Positions 45,156 to 54,343 of a DNA stretch of 64,000 nt are shown one piece after another (the stretch's first letter is position 1; every line of letters begins with the position of its first letter). Source of the DNA: Chloroflexota bacterium (GTDB taxonomy: Bacteria > Chloroflexota > UBA6077 > JACCZL01); the NCBI GenBank assembly GCA_020850535.1, contig JADZEM010000016.1, positions 1 to 64,000 on the forward strand. The letters are read 5' to 3'. The notes beneath the pieces were generated by a model. That model saw nothing but the letters and a program-made list of their open reading frames with translations, was not told where the DNA came from and searched no databases. A program made the translations under genes and the position numbers.

Positions 45156-45956
45156 GTGATTTTCCAGATCTTCCGTGGACAGCTCCTGGTTGTGCGGCAG
45201 CCGGATCATGGGGTCCAGGCCGGCCTCTTCGCCAGCCGCTGGGGGAACGAGCAGACCCCAACCTTCGATCCGCGCCAGGAGGTCATCGACGCCGGCACCC
45301 AGCACGACAACGGCTGGGCAGCGTGGGAAGAGTCCCCGACGATGGACCCGGAGACGGGCCAGCCGTGGGCGTTCTTCAAGCTGACGCCGCACGAGCACGT
45401 GCCGCTGTACCGCCGGGGCATCCAGATGGCAGCCGACCACGATCCGACGACGGGCCTGCTGGTCAGCATGCACGGCGCGGGCCTGTACAACGACCGCTAC
45501 GGCACGTTCCGCCTCAACGAGCGGAGCCTGAGCCAGGCCGAGCAGGCTCTGGTGGACGAGTTTCTGGCCGAGCAGGCGCTGTTCCAGCAGTCGCTGGCGC
45601 AGCGGGCGCTGCGCCGGGAGCTTCACTCGCACGTCACCACCGATCCACAGGTCTGGTACAACTATCTCCTGTTGCAAGTCTGGGACAGGCTGCAGTTGCA
45701 GTTTGCGTGGCGGCTCGGCGCAAGCGGCGAGATCGCGCCGCTGCCGTATCCTGACGGCTCGACGGGCTCGCTGAAGATCATGAATCTTGGTGAGCTGTCG
45801 GTGCGGCTCGATCCGTACCCGTTCGACACCTCGCCGCTGGTCTTCCCGATGGCGGCGCGGCTGCTGCCGGACAGGCGGTATCGCAACGCCGAGGAGTTCC
45901 TGGCTGAGATGTCGAAGACGCCGGTGACGATGTTGGAGTGCAAGGTCACGCGGTAG
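45156..45956 (+). CDS. DUF3891 family protein
   Basis: The protein has 266 residues. GTG 45156 is preferred, five bases after GGAGGTGG. The sequence begins MIFQIFRGQLLVVRQPDHG and continues HDNGWAAWEESPTMDPETGQ and LLVSMHGAGLYNDRYGTF, which match DUF3891. The conserved His and Asp residues (QPDHG, QHDNGW, MHGAG) suggest a metal-dependent hydrolase of the HD type, but no activity is known. It precedes the ATPase-TOPRIM pair by 33 bases and has a higher GC content, so it is probably not part of that module. Confidence 0.8.
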   Translation: MIFQIFRGQLLVVRQPDHGVQAGLFASRWGNEQTPTFDPRQEVIDAGTQHDNGWAAWEESPTMDPETGQPWAFFKLTPHEHVPLYRRGIQMAADHDPTTGLLVSMHGAGLYNDRYGTFRLNERSLSQAEQALVDEFLAEQALFQQSLAQRALRRELHSHVTTDPQVWYNYLLLQVWDRLQLQFAWRLGASGEIAPLPYPDGSTGSLKIMNLGELSVRLDPYPFDTSPLVFPMAARLLPDRRYRNAEEFLAEMSKTPVTMLECKVTR

Positions 45957-45989
45957 ACAGTGACGCCGCCGCGATGAAGGGCCGTCTGT

Positions 45990-47066
45990 ATGTTCCGCTC
46001 GGTGCGCATCCAGAACTTTCGCCAGTTCAAGGATCTCCACCTGGAGAACCTTGGCCGGATCAACCTGATCACCGGCCAGAACAACACCGGCAAGACGAGC
46101 CTGCTGGAAGCCCTGTTCCTCCTGCTTTCCCCGACGAATCCGGAAGTTATCCTGACCATCGCCAATTTGCGCGGAATTGAGACGGTCCTCGCAGATGGCC
46201 CCAATGCGTGGGGCTGGATTTTCAATAGTGCGGCAGAGGCAGAAGTCGTCACGCTGAGTGCAGTGGACGATAGAGCGCAGTCCGTAAAGCTCCGGATCAA
46301 GTCTTCACGCAGTCTGCGGATGCCCAGCTCAAAGCCGCCGCCCGGTGATCGGGCGCCGGGGACACTTGAATACGTGGTAACTACGTCAGGACGGCCGCTC
46401 GTCGCACTCGTGTTCGAGTACGAAGATAGCTGGGGGCAGCATGGGCTTTCACGTATCAGGATGGAGACTGACGGGCCACGCATCGAACATGAAGCCGGTC
46501 AGATTCACGACTTGCCATCCTTCTTCGTGCCCAACCGGTCACCAAGATCAACATACGACGCTCAGGCGTACAGTCGGATTGTGCAGGCGAATCGGGACCA
46601 CGAAGTTGTCGATTCGCTAAGGATCGTTGATCGTAGACTCGCGCGCCTCCAAATCCTCGACACTGGCATGGGTGCGAACGTCCATGCTGATTTCGGTGAC
46701 GGCGCTCTCTTACCACTGAACGTCACCGGCCAGGGATTTAGCCGGGTGCTGACGATTGTGACGGCAATTGTCGAGTCAGCAGGTGGCGTCGTGCTCATCG
46801 ATGAGATCGAGGACGGCCTGCACCACGACGTCATGACTGATGTCTGGAAGGCGATCATCGCGGCGGCGCATCAGCATGACGTGCAACTGTTCGTGACCAC
46901 GCACAGCCTGGAAGCCATTGAGGCCGCCGTCGGAGGCTCAGAGGGCTACGAGGGCAGTCTGGCCTTCTACCGGCTGGAGCGGGAGAAGAGCGGTGAGATC
47001 GGGGTTGTCGCGGGGGAGGATCATCGATTGCGCTCGGCTGTGAAGGCCAGGGCTGAACTGCGCTGA
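45990..47066 (+). CDS. OLD/AAA-type ATPase, first gene of a PARIS-like pair
   Basis: The protein has 358 residues. Walker A is GQNNTGKTS (29-37), preceded by the RecF/OLD-like strand MFRSVRIQNFRQFKDLHL. Walker B is VVLIDEIEDGLHH with Asp271-Glu272, and the switch His305 sits in FVTTHSLEAIE. The ABC-type ATPase head is split by a middle region of mixed structure but no long coiled coil, so this is not an SMC protein. The next gene starts inside its stop codon. OLD-like ATPases coupled to TOPRIM proteins are typical of anti-phage systems (Gabija, PARIS, OLD). The gene is lower in GC (52-55 % in two counted lines) than its neighbours (70 %), which points to transfer. Confidence 0.85.
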   Translation: MFRSVRIQNFRQFKDLHLENLGRINLITGQNNTGKTSLLEALFLLLSPTNPEVILTIANLRGIETVLADGPNAWGWIFNSAAEAEVVTLSAVDDRAQSVKLRIKSSRSLRMPSSKPPPGDRAPGTLEYVVTTSGRPLVALVFEYEDSWGQHGLSRIRMETDGPRIEHEAGQIHDLPSFFVPNRSPRSTYDAQAYSRIVQANRDHEVVDSLRIVDRRLARLQILDTGMGANVHADFGDGALLPLNVTGQGFSRVLTIVTAIVESAGGVVLIDEIEDGLHHDVMTDVWKAIIAAAHQHDVQLFVTTHSLEAIEAAVGGSEGYEGSLAFYRLEREKSGEIGVVAGEDHRLRSAVKARAELR

Positions 47067-47737
47067 TGCCTCCACTGCCGACCCCCACCGGGCAGATTCA
47101 GACGCCCGGGCTGATCTGGTGCGAAGGCCCGAATGACTTCGCCTTCCTCCGACGACTCATCGTGGGTGAAGGACTGACATCGAGCTTGCGCGTTGAGGTG
47201 TTTGAAGGCAAGGAGAATCTCTCGACCTATCTTGAGATTCTTCGCCTGCGCCCCGGGTTCTCGGGCCTGAATGCACTTGGTATCGTGCGAGATGCCGATG
47301 AACTGCCCTCTGGCGCCCTCCGTAGTGTGCGGGATCTCTTAATGAATCAAGGTCTGCCCTGTCCTGACCATGCTGGTATCGTCGTTCGCGGTCCCAGCTT
47401 CGACGGCCGGCACCGAGCGGCCGGCGTCTTCATCGCGCCGGATGGGGAAAGTCCGGGAGCTCTCGAGAGTCTCTACCTACGAGCCATCGGTAGAGATGCG
47501 GTGTCGGACTGTGTACAGGCGTTCATGCACTGCGTCATCCCGCATCTGCATGCATCTCTCGTCGCGCATCGGGCGAAGGTTGAGTTTCATACCTGGCTCG
47601 CATCGCGTGAGCGCCCGGGCATTCTGCCGGGCCAGGCTATGGACGCGAACTACATCGTTCGAGACCATCCGGCCTTTGATCCAATCAAGGCGTTCCTTCG
47701 CGAGCTTGCGACGGCGGCCGAGACGCCTGCCGAGTAG
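47066..47737 (+). CDS. TOPRIM protein (DUF3226-like), effector of the pair
   Basis: The protein has 223 residues, and its ATG overlaps the previous stop by one base. The N-terminal half fits a TOPRIM fold: Glu20 in LIWCEGPNDFAFL and Asp76-x-Asp78 in LGIVRDADELP, the metal-binding trio of OLD-type nucleases. This resembles DUF3226 and the related DUF4435 (AriB of PARIS). The C-terminal part (AFMHCVIPHLHASLVAHRAK, SRERPGILPGQAMDANYIV) is conserved-looking but unassigned. In PARIS the ATPase holds the TOPRIM protein inactive until a phage trigger releases it to cut tRNA. Whether this protein cuts DNA, RNA or neither is unknown. Confidence 0.8.
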   Translation: MPPLPTPTGQIQTPGLIWCEGPNDFAFLRRLIVGEGLTSSLRVEVFEGKENLSTYLEILRLRPGFSGLNALGIVRDADELPSGALRSVRDLLMNQGLPCPDHAGIVVRGPSFDGRHRAAGVFIAPDGESPGALESLYLRAIGRDAVSDCVQAFMHCVIPHLHASLVAHRAKVEFHTWLASRERPGILPGQAMDANYIVRDHPAFDPIKAFLRELATAAETPAE

Positions 47738-47790
47738 GTAGCCACTGCAGCCTCTGGTCCGGCGTGGAGGCGGCGTTCCGGGGAACCGGG

Positions 47791-49035
47791 CTACGGGTGG
47801 ATGTAGCCGCCGTGTTCGATGGCCTCCCCCAGGGCCCTGGCGGCTGTTGCGTGACCGGCCGCGTTCCAGTGCCCGTCCACCGCGTAGTACAAGGGCGCGC
47901 CGTTCGTGGCTGACGCCGTGCGCATGGCCGGCAGCAGATCGACGTACGGCAGCTCCAGCCGGCGAGCGATCTGGCCCAGACGGTCCGTCGGCGCTTCGGG
48001 GCTGGCCGGCCGGCGCTGGGACCGGTTGCGAAACAGCTCCTGCCGCCACTGCACGGGGTCCAGCGCCCGCCAGTCCGGCACGCCCACCAGCACCAGCGGT
48101 GCGCCGTGCTCCCCGGCTCGCAGCTTGAGCCGCGCGAACAACGCTTCGGTGAGCGTCCAGGCTTTCGCCCAGTCGCCTTCGGGGTGCAGATCGTAGTTCT
48201 CGCGGATGTAGTTGCGCGCGCCGCCGATCACCTCGATATCCTCGCGGATGTACGACGGGTCGAAGAAGGTGCGGACGCTGCCCTCAAACACGTTGTAGGT
48301 CCACGAGCGTCGCATCATGGTGACCAGCGGGCTGTGCGGCGTGACGGGCGGCCCTGGCAGCAGCGTGAGACGCCCATCGGCCTGAAGCTCGAAGTACGGT
48401 TTGAGGGCCAGCCGTCTGTCGCCGCCGGGGATCTCCAGCGCGGGGCTGTTGTTCTTGACGTCGTTGCCGACGAAGTGCAGCACCATGACCAGATCGGGCT
48501 GGTAGCGGTGGGCGTCATGCTCGAACAGCAGGAGGTACTGGGCCGTGCCGTAGGCGGCGACGCCGGCGTTGATGACCTCGACGCGCGGACCGCCAGCCTG
48601 CATGGACCACTGGTTGAGCGCCGTCTCCAGACGCTCGGCCACCCCTTCCCACTGCTGTACCTGCACGCCTTCGAGGAAGGAATCGCCCAGGAGCAGGACG
48701 CGGAAGGTGCCGGGCGGCTTCTCGTAGGATGTTCGCCGATCGCGCAGGCCGAGCGGGCTGATCTGGACGTAGGTCGTAAACTCGGGTGCGCGCATCCAAC
48801 CGCGATGGTTGGGCGCGTGAAAATGTCCGAGCAGCTCGTGGCGCACTATGTACGGGCCGGTGTCGTAGCCGCCGGGCAGCCACGGCCCGAGCAGCCGGAG
48901 CGACGCTTCGAGCAGCAGGATCGGCATGAGCAGGCTGAACAGCACGACGAGCGCACGCGCAGCGAGAAGCTGCCGCGTGCGCCGCCGCGCTGGCGCCCGG
49001 ATCGTTGACGGGATGGCCGATGGACTGGCCGTCAT
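47791..49035 (-). CDS. Membrane-anchored SGNH hydrolase
   Basis: The protein has 414 residues. I chose ATG 49035; a TTG 24 bases earlier is possible and neither has a strong ribosome site. A single membrane helix (about 25-45, RALVVLFSLLMPILLLEASL) anchors the N-terminus. The catalytic Ser119 lies in VLLLGDSFLEGV, and the Asp-x-x-His near the end is YYAVDGHWNAAGH. NDVKNNSPA resembles the oxyanion Asn block. SGNH proteins of this type remove or transfer acetyl groups on cell-surface polysaccharides or lipids (AlgX-like). It is divergent from dnaE1. Confidence 0.82.
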   Translation of the reverse strand: MTASPSAIPSTIRAPARRRTRQLLAARALVVLFSLLMPILLLEASLRLLGPWLPGGYDTGPYIVRHELLGHFHAPNHRGWMRAPEFTTYVQISPLGLRDRRTSYEKPPGTFRVLLLGDSFLEGVQVQQWEGVAERLETALNQWSMQAGGPRVEVINAGVAAYGTAQYLLLFEHDAHRYQPDLVMVLHFVGNDVKNNSPALEIPGGDRRLALKPYFELQADGRLTLLPGPPVTPHSPLVTMMRRSWTYNVFEGSVRTFFDPSYIREDIEVIGGARNYIRENYDLHPEGDWAKAWTLTEALFARLKLRAGEHGAPLVLVGVPDWRALDPVQWRQELFRNRSQRRPASPEAPTDRLGQIARRLELPYVDLLPAMRTASATNGAPLYYAVDGHWNAAGHATAARALGEAIEHGGYIHP

Positions 49036-49512
49036 ACGTGCGTCTCGCAGCGCTGGCAAGGTGCGCCGCCCCGGGGCACGTGCAAGCAGCTACGCGTGTG
49101 TCTCCTGCCCGTAACCTGGATGGTGTGCAAGCGTAGCATCCCGAGACGGTGGCTGCGTACCGGGGCCGCGCATTTGCGTTCTTGGCCGCATGCCTTGGGG
49201 ACAGACCACGGGGAGCGCTGCACAGCGTCGTGCGGCGAGGGCACAACGCCGACGCGTGCCCGTCGCCGCCCGGCTGGAGCCCGCCTCGGCCCGTCTCAGC
49301 CCGCGCAGGCGGACGCAGACGCCTAAAAGCTCCGGAACGCGCACGACCCGATGGACGCCGGACGGCTCGGTGTGCGGTACGCTATCCACGGGCGCGCATC
49401 GAACACACGTTCCGTTAAGTATCGGGCAGACTGAGGGTAGACAGCCTCGCCCGGTTGGGGCAGTGTGCCGAGTCGACGCGCGCCAACGGTCTGAATTGTC
49501 CACGGAGGGCCT
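49036..49512. other. Divergent intergenic region upstream of dnaE1
   Basis: No supported gene is seen in these 477 bases. They must hold the promoters for the SGNH hydrolase and for dnaE1. A LexA-like box at 49400 is the one identifiable signal. Confidence 0.45.
49400..49413. promoter_or_regulatory. Candidate LexA (SOS) box upstream of dnaE1
   Basis: CGAACACACGTTCC matches the Gram-positive-type LexA consensus CGAACRNRYGTTYG at 13 of 14 positions. It lies 100 bases before the GTG of dnaE1. Whether LexA of this organism uses that consensus is not known. Confidence 0.5.
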
Positions 49513-52500
49513 GTGGCCGCCGACTTCTGCCATCTGCACGTGCACTCGGAGTACAGCCTGCTCGACGGGTACTCCAAGACCAAAGAGCTCGCTAAGTACG
49601 CCGCCAAGCTCGGCATGTCTGCCGTCGCCTTGACCGACCACGGCAACCTGTACGGCGCTATCGAGTTCTACAAGGCGTGCAAGGACAGCGGCGTCAAGCC
49701 GATCATCGGCATCGAGACCTACGTTGCGCCCGGCAAGATGACCGCCAAATCCGGGCAGGACCGCGACTACCGCCACCTGATCCTGCTGGCCATGGACGAG
49801 ACCGGCTACCGCAACCTGCTGGAGCTGACGACCCGTTCCTGGCTCGAAGGGTACTACTACAAGCCGCGCATCGACCGCGACCTGCTCAAAGAGAAGAACG
49901 AAGGGCTGATCGCGCTCTCGGCCTGCCTCGGCGGCGAGGTGGCCGGGCCGATCAACAAGGGCGACTACGAGGGCGCGAAGCAGAGCGCGCTCTGGTACAA
50001 GGAGGTCTTCGGGGACCGCTACTACATCGAGCTGCAGGAGCACGGGCTCAAGGAAGATGCCACCGTCACCCCGCAGCTGATCCGGCTGGCCCGCGAGCTT
50101 GACATCCCCGTCGTCGCCACCAACGACAACCACTACACCACGCGCGAGCAGGCTGAGAAGCAGGACTTGCTGCTCTGCGTCCAGACCAGCTCGACCATCG
50201 ACGATCCGAAGCGGATGCGCTTCGAGACGCAGGAGTTCTACCTCAAGAGCCCGGACGAGATGGCCGAGCTGTTCAAGGACACGCCGGACGCGATCGCCAA
50301 CTCGCTGGTCATCGCCGAGCGCTGTAACCTGAAGCTGAACTTCGGCCGGATCAACTTCCCGCCGCTCGAACACGTGATGCAGCCGGGCGAGAACGCCGAC
50401 GACTGCCTGGCGCGGTCCTGCCGGGAGCGGCTGCCGGGCCGCTACCCGAACACCGAGGAGTATGTCCGCCAGCGGCTCGACTACGAGCTGGAGGTGGTGC
50501 GGAAGACGGGCTTCTCGGCGTACATCCTGCTGGTCTGGGATTATGTCGCGTGGGCCAGGGAGCGGAAGATTCCCTGCGGGCCGCGAGGCTCGGCGGCGGG
50601 CAGCATCATCCTCTACCTGCTGGGCATCGCGGACGTCGATCCGATCGAGTACGGGCTGACGTTCGAGCGCTTCCTCAACCCCGAGCGCGTCCAGATGCCT
50701 GACGTGGACATGGACTTCGCGGACGAGCGCCGTGAGGAAGTGATCCAATACTGCATCGAGCGGTACGGCGCGGACCATGTCGCGCAGATGGTCACGTTCG
50801 GGCGGCTGCTGGCGCGCGCTGCTATTCGGGATGTCGGCCGGGCGCTCAACTACCCGCTGAACGAGGTCGAGCGGGTCGCCAAGCTGATCCCGCAGATCCC
50901 CGTCGGCATGACCATCGACAAGTCGCTGGATCAGGTCAAGGATCTGAAGCAGCTCTACGATGCTGACCCCTCGGTCAAGCGGCTGCTCGATTCGGCCAAG
51001 TCGATTGAGGGGGTGGCCCGGCACGCCTCGACGCACGCCGCCGGCGTGGTGATCTCAGGCGATCCGCTGGTCTGGCACTCGCCGCTGCAGAAGGTCGGCA
51101 AGAGCGAGACGATGGTCATGACCCAGTACCCGCAGAAGGCGCTTGAGGAGATCGGCCTCCTCAAGATGGACTTCCTGGGGCTGGCGAACCTGACGATGCT
51201 GGCGAAGGCGGTCGAGTACATCCGCGAGTCGCGCGGGGTCGAGATCGACCTGAGCACCGTGCCGCTCGACGACCCCGAAACGTACCGGCGGCTCTCAGAC
51301 GGCGAGACCCACTCGGTGTTCCAGCTTGAAGGCAGCGGGATGACCCGCTACGTCAAAGAGCTGAAGCCGCAGACGGTCCGCCACCTTGCGGCGATGGTGG
51401 CGCTCTACCGCCCTGGCCCGATGGCCCACATCCCGAACTACATCGCCCGCAAGGAGGGCCGCCAGCACGTCGAGTATCCGGACGCCTCGCTGGAAGACCT
51501 GCTGGACGAGACGTACGGGATCATCGTCTACCAGGATCAGGTGCTGCAGATCGTGCAGCGGGTGGCCGGGTACTCGCTGGGGCAGGCCGACATCCTGCGC
51601 CGCGCCATGGGGAAGAAAGACCCCGAGGTGATGCGGAGCGAGCGCTCGCGCTTCATCGATGGGGCAAAGGAGCGCGGCTATCCGGTCGAAACCGCCGAGA
51701 AACTGTGGGAGTACATCGAGCCATTCGCCGGCTACGCCTTTAACAAATCGCACGCGTTTTGTTACGCCTTTGTTGCGTATCAGACGGCGTATCTGAAGGC
51801 GAATTATCCGGTCGAATGGATGGCCGCCGTCCTGACGACGGATGTTGCCAAGCCTGAGAAGATCGTCTCGGCGCTGGGCGAGTGCCGGCGGATGGACGTC
51901 GAGATCCTGCTGCCGAGCATCAACTACAGCCAGGTCCGTTTCACGGTCGAGACGCTGGCCAACCCGGGCAAGTTCACGCACGGTATCCGCTTCGGGCTGG
52001 CGGCCATCAAGAACGTCGGCGAGGGGGCTGTCGAGTCCGTCGTGGCCGAGCGCGAGAAGAACGGTCCGTTCAAGTCGCTGGACGATTTCTGCAGCCGCGT
52101 CGATCTCCGCATGGTGAACAAGCGGGTGATCGAAGCGCTGGTCAAGTGCGGAGCGATGGACGAGTTCGGGCCGCGCGAGCGGGTGTTGGCCGGCATCGAC
52201 GCCTGCATGGGCAACGGGCAGCGCTCCCAGAAGGCCGCCAGCACCGGCCAGGTGGACATGTTCAGCATGTTCGGCGGCGGCGACAACGACAGCTCGACGG
52301 TCTTTGAAACGCCGCTGCCGGTGGTTGCGGAGGTCGGGCGGCGCGAGAAGCTCACCTGGGAGAAGGAGGCGATTGGCGTCTTCCTCTCGGATCATCCGTT
52401 CATGGACGCGGCGCGCTGGTTCGCCAGCAGCAAGTACACCCTCACCAGCGCCATCAGCACGGACATCGCCGAGAAGCAGGTGACGGTGGCCGGCATCGTG

Positions 52501-53259
52501 GCCTCGATCCGGCGGATCACGACCCGCAAGGGCGACACGATGGGCGTGCTGACGCTGGAAGACCTCCACGGCAGCGTTGAGGTGGTCGGGTTCCCGAAGA
52601 CGTTCCAGCAGTACGCTGAATTGTGGCGGGAGGACGCCATCCTGGTGGTGCAGGGGAAGGTCGATGCCCGTGACGACCGCCTCCAGATCATCGCCGAGGG
52701 CGTCGAGGAGCCGCAGCTTGGCGCGGACCTGGAGAAGGCGGCCGACGAGGACGTGCGGATCTACCAGCCGACGGTGACGGTGGACCCGAATCCGCGCGCC
52801 GCCTGGCGGCCGAAGAAAGATCCGGCGGCCCAGAACGGCAACGGGAACGGGGCATCCAACGGCCACGGCTCGTCGAACGGGAATGGCAGCCATGGCAACG
52901 GACAGAGCCATGGCAACGGACAGAGCAACGGCAATGGACAGAGCAACGGCAACGGCAGTGGTGGCTACGTCAACCACAACCTGAACGTGCGGACGATGGC
53001 CCCCGAGGTGGTCGTGCAGCGGGTGCGCCTGCTGATCCCTCGCACCGAGAACGACGCGGCGGACATCACCAAGATCCAGCACCTGGACCACGTGCTCGGC
53101 GGGCTGGAGGGGCAATCGCCGTGCGAGGTGGTGGTGGTGCTGCCGGAGGGCCGGTTCCGGGTGAGTGACCCGGACTACCGGGTCCGGCTGACGGCCGATC
53201 TGACCGCCGAATTGCGGCGGATCTGCGGTGAGGAGCACGTCATCATCCAGCGAGGCTGA
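49513..53259 (+). CDS. dnaE: DNA polymerase III alpha subunit, replicative type
   Basis: The protein has 1248 residues. GTG 49513 follows GGAGGG by three bases. The PHP domain starts FCHLHVHSEYSLLDGYSK. The polymerase palm has PDVDMDFADERREE with Asp399 and Asp401. Further signatures are CGPRGSAAGSIILYLLGI and the region of YAFNKSHAFCYAFVAYQTAY around residue 745. An OB fold (about 985-1080) includes VTVAGIVASIRRITTRKG. Between it and the C-terminal domain is a Gly/Asn/Ser/His-rich insert of about 45 residues (1108-1152) encoded by 18-bp repeats. It is the replicative catalytic subunit. A second alpha subunit, of the error-prone type, lies 6.4 kb downstream. Confidence 0.95.
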   Translation: MAADFCHLHVHSEYSLLDGYSKTKELAKYAAKLGMSAVALTDHGNLYGAIEFYKACKDSGVKPIIGIETYVAPGKMTAKSGQDRDYRHLILLAMDETGYRNLLELTTRSWLEGYYYKPRIDRDLLKEKNEGLIALSACLGGEVAGPINKGDYEGAKQSALWYKEVFGDRYYIELQEHGLKEDATVTPQLIRLARELDIPVVATNDNHYTTREQAEKQDLLLCVQTSSTIDDPKRMRFETQEFYLKSPDEMAELFKDTPDAIANSLVIAERCNLKLNFGRINFPPLEHVMQPGENADDCLARSCRERLPGRYPNTEEYVRQRLDYELEVVRKTGFSAYILLVWDYVAWARERKIPCGPRGSAAGSIILYLLGIADVDPIEYGLTFERFLNPERVQMPDVDMDFADERREEVIQYCIERYGADHVAQMVTFGRLLARAAIRDVGRALNYPLNEVERVAKLIPQIPVGMTIDKSLDQVKDLKQLYDADPSVKRLLDSAKSIEGVARHASTHAAGVVISGDPLVWHSPLQKVGKSETMVMTQYPQKALEEIGLLKMDFLGLANLTMLAKAVEYIRESRGVEIDLSTVPLDDPETYRRLSDGETHSVFQLEGSGMTRYVKELKPQTVRHLAAMVALYRPGPMAHIPNYIARKEGRQHVEYPDASLEDLLDETYGIIVYQDQVLQIVQRVAGYSLGQADILRRAMGKKDPEVMRSERSRFIDGAKERGYPVETAEKLWEYIEPFAGYAFNKSHAFCYAFVAYQTAYLKANYPVEWMAAVLTTDVAKPEKIVSALGECRRMDVEILLPSINYSQVRFTVETLANPGKFTHGIRFGLAAIKNVGEGAVESVVAEREKNGPFKSLDDFCSRVDLRMVNKRVIEALVKCGAMDEFGPRERVLAGIDACMGNGQRSQKAASTGQVDMFSMFGGGDNDSSTVFETPLPVVAEVGRREKLTWEKEAIGVFLSDHPFMDAARWFASSKYTLTSAISTDIAEKQVTVAGIVASIRRITTRKGDTMGVLTLEDLHGSVEVVGFPKTFQQYAELWREDAILVVQGKVDARDDRLQIIAEGVEEPQLGADLEKAADEDVRIYQPTVTVDPNPRAAWRPKKDPAAQNGNGNGASNGHGSSNGNGSHGNGQSHGNGQSNGNGQSNGNGSGGYVNHNLNVRTMAPEVVVQRVRLLIPRTENDAADITKIQHLDHVLGGLEGQSPCEVVVVLPEGRFRVSDPDYRVRLTADLTAELRRICGEEHVIIQRG
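52891..52962 (+). repeat. 18-bp coding repeat in dnaE1
   Basis: Four 18-bp units (CATGGCAACGGACAGAGC twice, then two variants) encode a Gly-Asn-Gly-Gln-Ser-type linker near residues 1127-1150. Since 18 is a multiple of three, unit loss or gain keeps the frame. Confidence 0.9.
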
Positions 53260-53278
53260 GGGCCGGCCGGGCGCCGGA

Positions 53279-53388
53279 GCGGCCCGGCCGTTGCACTGGG
53301 GCGGCCCGGCCGTTGCACTGGGGCAGCCCGGCCGTTGCACTGGGGCAGCCCGGCCGTTGCACTGGGGCAGCCCGGCCGTTGCACTGGG
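53279..53388. repeat. 22-bp tandem repeat, five copies
   Basis: Five 22-bp units, beginning GCGGCCCGGCC or GCAGCCCGGCC and ending GTTGCACTGGG, start 20 bases after the dnaE1 stop. Three are identical and two differ at one base. It is probably not coding. Confidence 0.93.
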
Positions 53389-53536
53389 GTTGCAGGCGCT
53401 GCGTTTGCACGACCGGCCCCCCTGCGTTTCGTTGGAAATTGTGGCGAATTCGGTTGTAGATGCGGCACGCACGGCGCGGGCCGGGTATCATCCTGTCGTC
53501 GGACTTCTCGTGCGCTCGTTTTGGCACGAGGTGGGT

Positions 53537-54295
53537 ATGGACCGGCGTTCAGGACGAACTCAGTCAGGACGAAGACAGGCGCGCCCGGTGCTCTGGACTG
53601 CCGCCACGGTACGAAGGCGGCGGATCGCAGAGCTATCGGTGTTTGCCTACATGCGGCGGTATTTTGGCCGGATGGTCATCGTCCTGACGCTGGTGACGCC
53701 GCTGCTGATGGTGATGACGTATCAGTGGGCGCCCCGGCGGGGCCAGCGCGAGGCCGACGAGCTGGTGACCATCGCGCTGGCCTCGGCGCAGACGCGCACG
53801 GCCTACGCGCAGGATGGCGTCGGGGTAGTGTATGCCCGTCAGCAGCCTCTGCCGCCGACGGTCAGCCAACTGGCCGGTGTGGATGGCGTTCGTCCGGTGG
53901 CGTGGTACCGGGTGGCGGCGGCCGAGCACCGCATCGACCCGTACCTGCTGGAAGCGCTCCACCAGATCGAGTCGAGTGCGGCAACGGACGGCTGCTGGCC
54001 GAACCTTGACGGCTCGGGCGCTGTCGGGCCGTTCCAGTTCAAGCGGCCGACGTTTGACGAGGTCGGCGTGGACGGTAACGGGGACGGCATCGCGGATATC
54101 TGCGGGTTCGTGGACTCGCTGGCCTCGGCAGCGCGGTATCTCCGGACGCTCGGTGCAGATGACCAGATCGACGGGCCGGCGGTGCGGCAGGCGCTCGAAC
54201 GGTACGGGACGGACGTGGAGCGGGTGCTGAACCTGGCGCGGTACTTCCGGGCGCGCGACGCCTCGCTGACGGCCTCGGCGCCAGCGCCGAACTGA
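53537..54295 (+). CDS. Membrane-anchored lytic transglycosylase
   Basis: The protein has 252 residues. ATG 53537 follows GAGGTGGG; a later ATG at residue 39 would also keep the domain. The basic N-terminus leads to one membrane helix (about 46-63, MVIVLTLVTPLLMVM). The SLT-like domain has the catalytic Glu145 in ALHQIESSAATDG and the binding motif SGAVGPFQFKRP. DGNGDGIADICGFVD looks like a calcium-binding loop. It cleaves peptidoglycan outside the membrane. It ends before a terminator hairpin. Confidence 0.85.
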   Translation: MDRRSGRTQSGRRQARPVLWTAATVRRRRIAELSVFAYMRRYFGRMVIVLTLVTPLLMVMTYQWAPRRGQREADELVTIALASAQTRTAYAQDGVGVVYARQQPLPPTVSQLAGVDGVRPVAWYRVAAAEHRIDPYLLEALHQIESSAATDGCWPNLDGSGAVGPFQFKRPTFDEVGVDGNGDGIADICGFVDSLASAARYLRTLGADDQIDGPAVRQALERYGTDVERVLNLARYFRARDASLTASAPAPN

Positions 54296-54307
54296 CGCCG
54301 GAGCCCG

Positions 54308-54333
54308 CAGCCGGGGCGTGACGGCCCCGGCTG
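54308..54333. terminator. Bidirectional terminator hairpin
   Basis: CAGCCGGGGC and its perfect complement flank a six-base loop, between convergent genes ending at 54295 and 54344. Confidence 0.65.
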
Positions 54334-54343
54334 GCGTGTGTCC

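Noticed and set aside
53228-53536. An N-terminal extension of the lytic transglycosylase
   Set aside because: The frame is open only because it reads through the 22-bp repeats, and it has no ribosome site; the start at 53537 is preceded by GAGGTGGG.
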